From: Cokeromyces recurvatus
Lineage: Eukaryota; Mucoromycota; Mucoromycetes; Mucorales; Mucoraceae
NCBI RefSeq assembly: GCF_025118155.1
Contig: NW_026251417.1
Span: 62,001 to 126,000, forward strand
Reading direction: 5' to 3'
Length of the DNA: 64,000 nucleotides
Positions within the stretch are counted from its first letter, which is position 1. Each line of letters begins with the position of its first letter. The translations under genes and the position numbers were made by a program. The notes beneath the pieces were generated by a model. The model worked only from the letters and a program-made list of their open reading frames with translations, was not told the origin of the DNA and ran no database searches. This document shows, one piece after another, positions 35,117 to 47,526 of the stretch.

Positions 35117-37139
35117 CATAATAGAAAGACTTTGAACTAATAAATGTATATATTTCTTAGGGATGAAAATGCACCAAAAGATCATATTGACATGACACAT
35201 AATTCGTCAGGCATTGTTGTTAGCTATAAAGTAAGAATTAGTTTTATCAAGTATGAAAAATGAATAGATACTAATAAATGTATGGATAGGAGGCAAAACG
35301 CTTAGAAAAAGAGGATGAGAAACGATTATTAAAAGAAAGAAAACTTTCATTAATTGTTGATCTTGATCAGACTATTTTACATGCTGCTTGGGAGCCTCAT
35401 ATTGCAAACTGGGTTGATGAGCAAAAAGTGAAAGATAATGACAAAGTGAAAGACATGAGTACTTTTTCATTAGATGGTAGTATGAATAAATATACTATTA
35501 AACTAAGGTAACTTGTTTTATTTTTTTTAAAAAAAAAGAAAGAAAGAAAAAAAAAAAGAAAAAAAATCAAATTGACATCTTTTTTTATTTAGACCTGGTT
35601 TAAGAGAATTTTTAAATAAAATATCAAAATATTATGAAATGCATGTTTATACAATGGGTACTCGTGCCTATGCTGATGCAGTAGCAAAAATAATTGACCC
35701 TGAAGGGAAATTATTTCAGGATAGAATTCTATCCCGCGATGAAAATGGTAGTATGACTAAAAAGAGACTCGAACGCTTATTTCCATCTGATCAAACAAAA
35801 GTGATTGTACTTGATGATCGTGCCGATGTTTGGGATTATTCACCTAATCTGATTCAAATCAAACCATATGAATATTTTGCTGGTATTGGTGATATTAATG
35901 CACCTCCTCTAACTCAACCTATCATCGCTACTACACATTCTTCTTTACCAACAAATGATATTATCAATGAAGAGGAAGAAAAAGAAGGAATGAATGTAAA
36001 TAAAATTGCTACTGGTAGCAGTTCAACTATAAATGACATCAATATAAATCAACAAGAACTTATCGATATAAAGCAAGGTGATAATGTAAATAATGAAAAT
36101 CAACCTAATTCAACATTAGAAACAACAGAAGTACCTTTACCAAAAGAAATACCTAGAGAACCAGCATCTAGTAGTAATAATCATTCCAATTATACCCCTA
36201 AAACAAATGATCCAGACACTATTCTCAACGTTGTAGAAAAGGTAATCATTTATATTTATATACTAAGATGTATGACTTATAAATTTTTTTTTCTTTTCTT
36301 TAAAAGGCTCTCATTTCTGTTCATAAAGAATTTTATAATCAAGTAGATGAGAAGAAGATAGAAAAGCCTAATGTAGCACATATTTTACCAATATTAAAAT
36401 CAGAGGTTTTAAAGGACTGTTTTATTTTATTTTCTGGTGTAATTCCACTTCATTGTAATGCAGAAGATTCATCTATTTGGAAGTTGGCTACAACTTTCGG
36501 AGCGACATGTTTGAAAGAACTAACAGGCAAAGTAACACATCTTGTAGCTGCCAATGTAAGTAACACAAAAAAAACTAAAAAAAAAAAAAACTAATAAAAG
36601 AGTTCTTGTAAATCTAGGCAGGCACAAATAAAGTGAATACAGCTAGAAAATATAGTCATATTAAAATTGTTTCACCTGCTTGGTTAATGGACTCTGTATG
36701 GAATTGGAAAAAAGAAGACGAAGAGGATTATTTAGTCCCTTTACCAAGAGAAGGATCAGCAGCCTCAGAAGTGGAAAATCCAGAAGAAGCACCATTAGAT
36801 TTTGAGGTGGATATTGATTGGCAAGATGATGAAGTAGATGCCGTTCTTTTAGAAGAAGAAGAAGAAGATAGTTATAATGATAGTTTTAGTGACGATGATA
36901 TAGAAGAGGAAAAAAAACCAGAAAAAGAAGAAATACATCAGGGGGAATCAGGGCCAGAAGAAGAAGAAGAAGATGTAGAGGACTGGCTAAATGCAGCATT
37001 AGTGGATATTGATGGAGATTCACAAGTAACAGAAAGTGATTATGGTGCAAGTCAAAGTGATGACGAATATAGTAGGAAAAGAGACCGTGAAGAAGAAGAT
37101 TTTTCAGATGACGAGCATTCTATAAAGCGATTACATTAA
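34940..37139 (+). CDS. FCP1: RNA polymerase II CTD phosphatase Fcp1
   Basis: Six exons (34940..35052, 35161..35230, 35290..35507, 35593..36241, 36307..36555, 36618..37139) give 606 residues. The HAD-type catalytic motif is DLDQTILHAAW (D85 and D87), followed by RPGLREFLNKISKYYEMHVYTMGTRAYA and the second acidic site KVIVLDDRADVW. A BRCT domain covers about 385-470 (CFILFSGVIPL ... THLVAAN-AGTNKV ... VSPAWLMDSVWNW). The C-terminus is highly acidic (EEEEEDSYNDSFSDDDIEEE), as in Fcp1 where it contacts TFIIF. The protein removes Ser2/Ser5 phosphates from the Pol II C-terminal domain. The N-terminal CSHEVIYFGLCAVCG motif of the family is present, but the start is short: an in-frame stop precedes the ATG, so the usual 80-100 residues before it are missing or encoded by an unseen exon. 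Confidence 0.9.
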
Positions 37140-37205
37140 TAATAAATATTATTTTACTATCATCTTCTGTATCACACATAAAAGATGTAGTAAGGATTTC
37201 CTACT

Positions 37206-37249
<44 letters not shown>

Positions 37250-37964
37250 TGAATGATTTTCATCCACTTTATTTATTTTGTTGATTACTAAACTTATTTT
37301 TTTTTTTCCTTTATTTACTGAGTCTCATTTAAAAGAAAGTGAAATACAGAACGAGACTTTTTTTTTTTGAATGAATAAATAAAATACGACTCTTGTCAGA
37401 TAAATACAAAAAAAGTAGTAGTAGCCACATAATAAAATTTTGATTATCTTACATGATTCAACTTTACATCACTCTTCTATGATTGGGTTATAAAATCAAG
37501 TTGTTATTGTTATTGTTACAATAACTTTGAAAGTAGTCTATACTTTGCGTCATAAATGATGATGATACATTATACATGTCTTATTCTACATTATTAAATC
37601 TATGTGTATACATCGTGTTATTATTTTATCTAATCCAATTTAATTGATGATAGTCAACAGACAAGGGGAAAAGAAAGATAATCAAAATTACACAAAAGAC
37701 AAAAGCGGGGGTGTACGGGTTAATAAGCCTTAAAATCTTTTATCAGATCAAATATGATTGGCTTGTATTTATTTATAAGAAAAAAAAAATCTTCTTTTCA
37801 TAATCAGATTTTTTTTTCTTAATATATAAATAGATCATTATAATCCCCTTTATTTTTATTTCTCTTCTTTCTCTTCTTCTTATTCTTTTTTTAATAAGAT
37901 TTGTTTATTTAATTTTTAAAAAAAAATTATAGACTCCCCTCTCTCTTTCTGTACATAAATAAAG
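37140..37964. other. Intergenic region upstream of the mitoferrin gene
   Basis: T31-A11 tract at 37208-37249, further T runs and a pyrimidine-rich leader before 37965. A few AGATAA/TTATC words occur but not in a convincing cluster. Confidence 0.45.
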
Positions 37965-38113
37965 ATGTCTGACGATTATGATTATGAATCTCTTGGTGAT
38001 AATGCTACTCTTGCTCAAGATGCTATGGCAGGTGCACTTGCAGGCATAGCAGAACATTGTGCCATGTTTCCAGTAGATAGTATTAAAGTAAGTAAGAAAT
38101 AAAGAATGTATGA

Positions 38114-38145
<32 letters not shown>

Positions 38146-39069
38146 TTGGGTGGTGGAAAAAGTTACAAAAAAAAAATACATGGATGACTAATATGAATAC
38201 AATAGACTCGTATGCAAGTTATTCAATCTACTACTACTAATATACCTTCAGCAGCCACATCTGCATTAAATCGACCTCAATTATTTAATGGTAGTGGGGG
38301 ACATCGACATGTTCATTCTTCAGCAATTATGGAAACAGCCAATATTCAGAACGTTAGAACAGCTTCACGTCATCTTTGGCGTGGGGTGAATTCGGTTGTG
38401 ATGGGGGCTGGGCCTGCCCATGCCATTCATTTTGCTACCTATGAGGCCTGTAAAGAAGCGTTTGGAGGAAAGACAGGAGGGGGACATCATGTTTTATCAA
38501 ATGCAGCGGCAGGTGCTTGTGCAACATTAGCTCACGATACCTTGATGAATCCATTTGATGTGATAAAGCAACGTATGCAGTTGGGTGAATATCGAACTGT
38601 TCGTGAATGTGCTTTACGTGTCTATAGTAAAGAAGGCCTTGTCGCCTTTTACATTTCCTTACCAACTACCTTGACAATGTCTATACCGTTCCAATCCATT
38701 CAATTTGCAACCTATGAATTTTTCCGTAAAGTATTAAATCCACGAGGCGAGTACGACCCTAAAACACATGCTATCGCTGGATGTTTAGCGGGTGCCATTG
38801 CTTCTTCTGTGACAACCCCATTAGATGTCGTCAAGACTTTATTACAGACTCGTGGCACAAATACGGATCCACGTATTCGAAATGCATCGGGTTTAATAGA
38901 GGCAGCAAAGATCATTCAAGAACGATATGGATTAAAGGGTTTCTTTAGAGGCTTTAAACCAAGAGTTTTAACAAACATGCCAAGTGCTGCTATTAGTTGG
39001 AGTGTGTATGAATACTTTAAATGGTTTATTAGTAGTACTAATAATGACAATCATGTTCTTAGCTTGTAA
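37965..39069 (+). CDS. MRS3/4: Mitoferrin, mitochondrial iron carrier (Mrs3/Mrs4 type)
   Basis: Two exons (37965..38087, 38206..39069) give 328 residues with the three-repeat mitochondrial carrier fold. The signature P-x-D-x-x-K occurs three times: PVDSIKTRMQ (from residue 36), PFDVIKQRMQLG and PLDVVKTLLQTRG, each followed by the second-helix part. LWRGVNSVVMGAGPAHAIHFATYE in repeat one and the MNPFDVIKQRMQ context are those of mitoferrins, which move ferrous iron across the inner membrane for heme and Fe-S synthesis. The GAxxH / MN features of the iron-transport subfamily are visible (AGALAGIAEHCAMFP). The intron falls right after the first signature lysine. An 80-residue Ser/Thr-rich insert in the first loop is longer than usual. 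Confidence 0.88.
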
Positions 39070-39949
39070 ATAATCTCATCTTAATATTACACCCATTTGT
39101 ATTATTTAAATCTATATTATATGCATACACACACACACACACACACAAAGAATCCCTTCATCTATTCCCTGCCTTTTTCTAAAATAAACAAAACTATACT
39201 ATTAATAAATTACTAGCCATCATATGCTTACGTAATATCAATATTAAATTTTATATTCCTTTTTAATTGGATAGAATCTATATTACAAATCATAATATGT
39301 CATTCATAATAACACAATTTAATCAAAATAAAATAAACTAAAACAAAAAAAAAAAAAAAAAAAAAAACTTATTTGACACATGACATTTTTACAAAGTGCT
39401 AATAAAGAAAAAAAACAAGTAAAATTCAGGGGACTTTCGGTGGTAAATTCTTTCAATTATTTGAGAAGGACATCATATGTGTAGAGATATAAAAATATGG
39501 GGTTTTTTTTTTATTATCAATAGGCATCTCCACTCACTATAGTAAAAAAAAAAAAAACGTACAGGATCAATAAACGATAGAAATGACTCAACCCAATCCC
39601 TCTTCTCTTTTTATTGTTATTCTTGATGAACGAAAAATAGTTAATTTATCATTTAAAGAATAATAACAAGAGGGGTAGTATTTCATCAATATTACCTTGA
39701 ATGGGCCTCAGTTGTGATATATTAAAATAATAGGAATTATCTATACATACATGCAGATATATTTAAACACAACGAGTATGCGAGCTTTGAAGAAGTAAAT
39801 ATATGTAATAAATGGCACAGCAGTTACTTGACATTTCCTTTATTTAGAATGTAGTGTATTATTTACTTTTTATTAATAATTTCAACTCTTTTTCTTTTAT
39901 TACTAACTAATAAAAAGATAGATATATGTATACGTATATATATTACTGT
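39070..39949. other. Convergent intergenic region
   Basis: CA microsatellite at about 39126-39146, poly(A) at about 39343-39367, otherwise AT-rich. No coding block recognised before the SETD9-like stop codon at 39950. Confidence 0.5.
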
Positions 39950-40957
39950 TTATATCATTGAATCCATATAAGTCGAAAATAATTCTTCTTGATCGTCTAT
40001 ATCTCGAAGTGTAACTAACACGATCACTCGCATTTTTAAGAATGGATCTATTTGACTATTCCAATACATATTAGGGATATAACGTCTTAGATGATTTGGA
40101 AATTGCAAAGGTAAATCTACTTCTTGATAACAAACTTGTTATTGTGTTAATATGAGTAACAAGAAAGAGCTATTTTTTATATATATTCTATTATATACCA
40201 TTTGGTTTAAATGTAGAAGACGTTGCCCCATTATTCACATACTGTCCTACAGCCAATGGATTTCTAACAATATGAATATATAATAGTGGATGAATCTCCC
40301 GTCCTTCCCTCTAGTTTATATGCATACATCTATTTTGTTTATTACATGAATTCTTTATCGTCATTGGATAACCAACTTTGATCACTCATCTGAATTGTAC
40401 CTGGCCAATTTTCTCTCTTATAAATAGATTGATACATTCTACGTGATAGACCCTTGGGTTTACCATCTACATAAAGTCCATCTATACATTTAAGAATATA
40501 TTGATTAGCAATACTAGCCAATAAGATGGGTTCTGAGGGTAAATAAATGGTGCCTGGATAAAAGCAGACAATCGTTCCCCTTTTTATTTTTTGTGCTGTT
40601 GCTAAAAAAACACCTAAACCTGTATATCATCCCTTAGATTTAATAAATAAAACATGCACAAACACACACACATATATATATATATACCTGCATTAGGAAT
40701 ACTTGATTCCTTTCTGTAAACTGTGAAATCAAGCAAGGATCTATCAAGCTTGTCTAATGTGGATTCAACTGCTTGGTAATCTGTTTGAATAGGTGATTTG
40801 TTTACTTGTTTAGTTTTGGATGATTTTACAAGTAACTTGATGGCTTGATATGGATATCTAGTATCATAATCTTTATTAAGTATTATGATGACAGACTATA
40901 TAACTTGATTACTTATATATATATATATTTTTACAATCTATTCAAGTAATTAAGCAT
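39950..40957 (-). CDS. SETD9: SETD9-like SET-domain protein
   Basis: Five minus-strand exons (40957..40935, 40857..40688, 40619..40346, 40263..40199, 40134..39950) join in phase to 238 residues; every exon is short, so the gene is easy to miss. The order of segments follows the animal SETD9 family: GVFLATAQKIKRGTIVCFYPG, then IYLPSEPILLASIANQYI, KCIDGLYVDGKPKGLSRRMY, MSDQSWLSNDDK, NPLAVGQYVNN, VCYQEVDLPLQFP, YIPNMYW and the closing LVTLRDIDDQEELFSTY. The last two carry the SET-domain signature seen as N-P-x-x-x-G-Q-x-x-N-N and E-E-L-F-x-x-Y. SET domains transfer methyl groups from S-adenosylmethionine to lysine, but the substrate of SETD9 is not established and the family is atypical. The first exon of only 23 bases is the least certain part. 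Confidence 0.78.
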
Positions 40958-41109
40958 GAAGGTAATTATGAGAAATGAAAAGAAAAAGAGAAAAAAAAAA
41001 TTTCAAAAGATCCTTTTTTATTTCACAACTTTTTTTAAAACAAAACAATAAAAATTTATTTCCCTTTTGTGTGTGTATAATTGAATTTTAATATTTACTC
41101 ACTACAAAT

Positions 41110-42450
41110 TTAATCGTCTCTGGCAACACTATAAATATAATTTAATCAGATGAATTTTTTTTTTTTTTTTTTTTGAAAAATGCCTTTTAAATATCTTTAC
41201 TTTACCTTCCTTCACTACGAGCAGGGGATCGAGCAGGGGATCGAGCAGGAGATTGAGATCGATTATCAGGAGATTGGGCAGGAGATTCAGACTTAAGTCT
41301 TCTTCGACTATCTTCACGGGAAGAATCGTGTCTATCTCTCTTACGAGGAGGGGATCGAGAGGCACTAGGAGAGCGTCTAGAACGACGACGAGGAGGACTG
41401 CGAGAGTCAGATGGTGAACGTCTACGACGACGAGGAGGGCTACGACTGCGAGACTTGGAACGAGAGCGAGAACGACGAGAAGAACGACTACTACGACCCG
41501 TATCCTATTTATTTATTTATTTTAGTAAATACAAAATTATTAAAATTTGATAAACTTTACCTCACGAAGAGTCACTCTTTGACCATTCAATTCACGATCA
41601 TTCAATTTCTTGAGAGCATATTCCATATCATCACGAACAGCAAATTCAACAATACTATAGGGCCATGTCAGTATATGTATAAATTTATATAATTTTTTTT
41701 TTTTACCCTTCAGAAGGACGATCACGACTGATATCAGCAAAAGTAACTTCACCAGCTTTACGCATCATATCCTTAAGGTCCTATTCGATTGGAAGAGGAA
41801 ATTTCCGCAAATTTTTTTTTTAAAAAAGCCAGCGGCAATGAAGATGAGAAAATCCAGTCAGATAATAATTTATAAAGTGTAAAAAAGGAAAGATGAAGGG
41901 TCTCTTATCTATTCTTTTCTTGAGGGAAAAGAAAGAAAATAAAGAGGAGAGAATAAAGAAGAGAGAAGAGAGAACGATTCCGTACCTGCCAGTTTGTTCC
42001 AGGAGCAATATTTTCAACAATCAATCTATAATGAGAACGACGACTATAAACAAAATAAAGTTAAATACATTATACGTAATACATTTTTTTTAAAATAAAA
42101 TAAAATAAATAAAAATTATTATTGTTACCGGTCATTGCCATTATTACGTCTCTCATCATTACGACGAGCACCACGAGCAATTTCAACAATCAAACTGTAT
42201 AAAATTGTTAGATGAATACTAATCAAAAATAGAATAATGATAATAATAATAATTACCGTTCACCAAGAAAGTTTTTTCCATGGAAATCATAAACAACATC
42301 CTTGGCATCTCTTTCATTACCAAACTCAACAAAACCAAAACCAGATTTGAGATTAATTTCACGAATTTCTCCATAGTCTTTAAATAAACGTTCTAAATCA
42401 CGTTTTGTAGCATCACGAGAAAGACGTCCAATATATACTCTTGTTGACAT
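41110..42450 (-). CDS. SR-type splicing factor with two RRMs and an RS tail
   Basis: Seven minus-strand exons (42450..42257, 42194..42129, 42043..41986, 41780..41707, 41654..41561, 41504..41206, 41128..41110) give 267 residues. RRM1 (about 1-72) has RNP2 VYIGRL and RNP1 GFGFVEF. The second, pseudo-RRM domain (about 95-165) has YRLIVENI, the NWQDLKDMMR heptad region and IVEFAVRDDMEYALKKL. The C-terminus is an Arg/Ser domain (SRSRSKSRSRSPPRRRRRSP) with later SPAR repeats. This is the layout of animal SRSF4/5/6 and fission yeast Srp2, nuclear factors that define exons and are phosphorylated by SR kinases. The canonical heptapeptide SWQDLKD reads NWQDLKD here. The final exon adds only six codons. 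The third intron (about 200 bases) is unusually long for the window. Confidence 0.88.
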
Positions 42451-42940
42451 TGTCTGTTATATATGTATATAAAAGAAAAAAGAAAACAAAAAAAAAACAG
42501 GTCGTTGTATTCTCTTCAATGACAACAAAAAAAAAAGCCTTATATTTAGTTCGAGCCGGACATAAATAATGAGCCATGTTTTTTTTTACTTTTTTTGAAA
42601 TGAATATAAATTTTGTTTTTAAAGTCCGTGAAAGTAGTAGCAGTAGTAGTAGTAGTAGTAGTAGTAATAATAAGAATAATAATAATAGCAGCAGTAGTCT
42701 GCTGAAAGCTTTACCATAAAGAAGTTTATTTAAAGAAAGATCACGAGTATTACTATCAATTCACTTTTTGCTAGTTTTTATTTGATGTAACCCTGTTCTT
42801 TTATGTATATATAGTTTTTTTTTTTATCTTGAGTCATTGAATAATAAATTTATATAATAATAATAGAGAGAAAGAGATAAAAGTTGGGATTATATAATAA
42901 TGTGTATATTTGTATATATATAAATGTATATATAAAAGGA
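42451..42940. other. Intergenic region between SR factor and CDC42
   Basis: A GTA/AGT microsatellite at about 42634-42672 and ATA-rich repeats. Nothing else seen. Confidence 0.5.
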
Positions 42941-43763
<823 letters not shown>

Positions 43764-43906
43764 TATTTAAATTATTTAAGGAGGAAGAAGAAGAAGAAGA
43801 AAAAAAAAAAAAAAAAAAAAAAAAAAATAGACAAAAAAAAAAATTAATATAGAGCCCAACTGAAAAAAAAAAAAAATGAAATAAAATAAAATAAATCCGT
43901 GATACA

Positions 43907-45328
43907 TTATTTTAATTTATTCAAGATATCTAAAAAGACATTTTGAAATTGGTCAAGTTTGGTTTCGTCAAGAGAACCTTTTTGCCAACTAAGTGTACAA
44001 GAAAGGCCATTATTGGCCGAGACGGTGTTAAATGTTAAAGCATTCGTGAATATTTGCGCGCTTTGACAAAAATAAATATCTTTTAGTTTCCAACCATCTT
44101 CTTCTTCGTGAGTATTCATAATAAAACGACCCAAATCAGAAACTTCTACTCCACCTGATCGTCCTAAGTTTGTATATTTTCGTTTATCATACCAAAAGTC
44201 ACAAAAGGATTCAGGGAATTGTGGTAAATAACTTAAGAAGAGAGCTTGTTTAGCTGCATTGACTTTATTTTGGCATAGACCTTGAGAATATTCCTTTGCT
44301 AACTTCCATGGACTTTGTGTAAGTAGTTGCTTTGATGTCCAAATAGTCGTGTATCCACCAACAAAGTTTCCTATTTGACTATTAGGAACAGGTGGATTAC
44401 ATAAACCACGACAATTAATTGGTGTAGAGGCTTCAGTCTTTTCGTTTGGATATAACTTTGCCCATGCTATCAGTAAGCAAATAAATAAGATGGCATGACC
44501 TGAAACACCTTGCTCTTCTTTGGCTTTGTCCAAAATAGGTTTCCAAACAGTGGGTGGCACACTTATGAGTTGTATTTTGGTCTTATGACCTTCGCCTTCT
44601 ACAGCAGCAAAATCACCACTCCAACTCGTACCATCCACCAGAGGATCGATCCAGTGAGCTAGTGGTGAGGGTAACATTTTTGGAAGAAAGTTTTTACAAA
44701 GGACGGGCACAACATCCCATACTAAAGACAAAGTAGGTGCGCCTGACAATTCATAGGGTGGGGCTATAGCATGTTGCTGAACTTTAATTATCGTGTCAAT
44801 AGTAGTAGTAGTAGTGATAGACGATAGTGTATTCTCATTCAAGGCTTTTAGACATTCATTCCAAAAAATGGTTAAACTCATGCCATCTGCAATAATGTGA
44901 TGTGCAGTGAAGATGACATTACATCCTGTAAGCGTTTGTGGAACAATTGTTAAACGCCAAAGAGGTAACATGTCATCAAGGTTAAATTCCAACGATGTTT
45001 CTTGTCGAATGAGGTCTGTTAACGAGTCAGAACTATTCACAACTTTGACAATTTTTGATAGATCGATAGTAGATAATTGTACAAAGTGAGCCGTCTTTTG
45101 TAGTTTGTCGCGTACAATAATTGAAAGATTAGGATGTCTTTTAATAAGTTGTGTTAGCACAGGATAAAAAGATTGTCTATAAAATAGTTCTTCTTGGTCC
45201 GCTTGGATGGGAGCATGTTCTAAATAAAGAGTAAGGGTAATATTACCATAGGCATTAGTGAGATGTTTAGACAATTGATATTTTTCGAGTAAGCCTAATG
45301 GCCTTTCTTTATATGTTTCTGTATTCAT
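43907..45328 (-). CDS. Alcohol acetyltransferase/condensation-like acyltransferase
   Basis: Single exon of 473 residues. The acyltransferase motif HHIIADGMS (H143-H144...D148-G149) is the catalytic HHxxxDG of the BAHD/condensation/alcohol-acetyltransferase superfamily. It is followed in the C-terminal half by an INCRGLCNPPVPNSQIGNFVGG block, which fits the second structural motif region of fungal Atf-type proteins. The N-terminus (RPLGLLEKYQLSKHL) also resembles Atf1/Atf2-like proteins. Such enzymes use acetyl-CoA to form esters of alcohols or sterols; the true acceptor is unknown here. Intronless structure contrasts with the surrounding intron-rich genes, which may reflect a retroposed or horizontally acquired origin, but codon use looks ordinary. 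It lies 143 bases upstream of CDC42 on the + coordinate with the same orientation. Confidence 0.75.
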   Translation of the reverse strand: MNTETYKERPLGLLEKYQLSKHLTNAYGNITLTLYLEHAPIQADQEELFYRQSFYPVLTQLIKRHPNLSIIVRDKLQKTAHFVQLSTIDLSKIVKVVNSSDSLTDLIRQETSLEFNLDDMLPLWRLTIVPQTLTGCNVIFTAHHIIADGMSLTIFWNECLKALNENTLSSITTTTTIDTIIKVQQHAIAPPYELSGAPTLSLVWDVVPVLCKNFLPKMLPSPLAHWIDPLVDGTSWSGDFAAVEGEGHKTKIQLISVPPTVWKPILDKAKEEQGVSGHAILFICLLIAWAKLYPNEKTEASTPINCRGLCNPPVPNSQIGNFVGGYTTIWTSKQLLTQSPWKLAKEYSQGLCQNKVNAAKQALFLSYLPQFPESFCDFWYDKRKYTNLGRSGGVEVSDLGRFIMNTHEEEDGWKLKDIYFCQSAQIFTNALTFNTVSANNGLSCTLSWQKGSLDETKLDQFQNVFLDILNKLK

Positions 45329-46781
45329 AATTTCTTTTTTCTTCTCTTTTCTTTCTTTTTTTCTTAACTAAAAAAAAAAGAAAAGAAAAGAAAAAAAAAA
45401 GGATTAGTTATCATAGATAAATTAGGCAAATAAAAAGTTCCGCCGCTTGAAGTTGCACTACTTACTACAACAACAACAACTACTACTACTACTACTACTA
45501 TTACTACTACTGCTACTACTGCAACAAGAAATGAAATTAAGATTCAAAAGTTCTTTTTTCTTTTTTAAACGAAACGAAAAAGGTTATATATAAAGACTAT
45601 ATCAAACCAATTTCTACATCAAGGCATTTATTCCAGTGAACTTTTGCATGTCTTATCCAGCCTTAATAACTTCCCATCATCATTATAGCTGTCCAGTCTT
45701 CAACAATGTAAGAAAAAAAAACTATTATACTGTTTATTGTATTCATCAATAAACTTGGTATTTCGTAATGAAGAAATTAAGTTTAGGTGCCGTTATTGTC
45801 AATATTAGTCCGTCACAACTATCGAGATGCTAGTCTATTCATCTTATATATACATACATATATATACATATTCTACCATAACTGTACAAGCCTTATCTTA
45901 CTATGCTCATTTATAGCAATAAGAATCTAGAAGAGTATAAACAGTTTTATAACTATCATTATTTTTATTCTGAACTAAAGTTCCATAGAATTCTTTGTTC
46001 TGCATTCGTATAACTCTTATATTAATGAATTATCAAGAATTTGATTTCTGACCTTGTCACTCTTATCTTAAGCTAATATTGATACTATGATAATGAGACT
46101 GATTTTATATAAAATAAAAAAAAGAAAAAAAGAAAATAATAAAAATAATAATAATAATAAAAAAACCAATTTAAAGTCAAGGATCCAACGACTAAGAAAA
46201 GAAAAAATAAATAAAATAAAATAACAAAAGTCATTAGTGAATGATTTATTTATCTTCTTCTCATTTAAAAAACTAAAAGTCACACATAATAGCCAATAAA
46301 GAAGGATGAACGGACTGCTTGTTTCAACTGGAGAAGAACAATAAGGATTTGATTCGAGAAAGTGTGTTTGTTTTTTAGATAAACAAGGAGACAATTTACA
46401 TGTAACTATTATTAACAAAAATGGTAAGTCTTCTCTTTCCTTCTTTCTCTTAAATAGAGAATAAGATATCAAGCATATCTTTTACTAACATTGATATCCC
46501 TGTGTTATAGGAAACTGCAATTTTTGTATCCGAATATACTGCAAGAGTATTTATCATTGGGGGGAAATTTTGATTATTTCAAGTCTTTACTTCTAGTTAT
46601 TGCATATCCAATTTCCATGCTTTAAAATTAAAGTAACAACTTAGGCTTCATATAAGACATTCTAAATTCACTAGTATCAATCTTGAAGGGCTTGAATAAC
46701 TTTGATATTTGTTTAAATTCTTTGTATAATATACCTGTAGTTCCAAATGTCATTCCTCCTAGTAGTGCTGTATTTTTTTTT

Positions 46782-46821
<40 letters not shown>

Positions 46822-47087
46822 GTTATGCTAAAAAAAAAGGGGGCGGGGAGGAGGAGTATGTGCGTATAGAGACCAATAAAATAATAGCAGTATTACTAAA
46901 GTTTATACTTATTTTAGGAAAAGAGCTGTAACAAGCTGCCCTCATATCTATTGTAAGGAAGAGGATACCCTTTCAATTAGCGTCAACAACTATTAAGGCT
47001 AGAATAAAACAAATAATATCAATTGGTATTAAATAATAGAGAAAATTATAGTGTAAAGAAGTATGACTCCATTTCAAATAAATATTT

Positions 47088-47151
<64 letters not shown>

Positions 47152-47526
47152 TTTACACACTAAATAAAATATGTTTATATTATTGGAGATGATTAAACCA
47201 ATCATAACCATATATCCAATTTGTCTCTCTAAAGAAAGAGCAAAGTATTATGTCTTACACGTCATAGGTAAGTAAGAGAACAAAGAATAAGTTACTAATC
47301 ATTCATAAAGATGGTTGCTATTTACAAGTGATACTTATTATACATACAATGTCTCCCTTGAAGAAATATTTCAAAAAAAAAATGGATTTTATTATTAATT
47401 ATTTACACAAATAAAAAGGTATATGTTGTTGAAAACAATTATTTACAAAATACATATTAAAATTAATATAAATAAATGAATGAATTTTTTTTTCTTTTAT
47501 ATATATATATATATATATATAAAGAA
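45329..47526. other. Intergenic region with very long homopolymers
   Basis: About 2.2 kb, containing ACT repeats at about 45467-45520, a T run at about 46789-46820 followed by a G-rich patch, and an uninterrupted A57 tract at 47093-47149. Open frames here are low-complexity and judged spurious. Confidence 0.5.
47093..47149. repeat. Poly(A) tract of 57 bases
   Basis: Longest homopolymer in the window. No AATAAA or identifiable retroelement 3' end directly upstream on the plus strand. Confidence 0.9.

Noticed and set aside
46068..46472. Hydrophobic minus-strand open frame of about 134 codons
   Set aside because: Phe/Leu/Ile-rich composition comes from A/T runs; no signal or family pattern.
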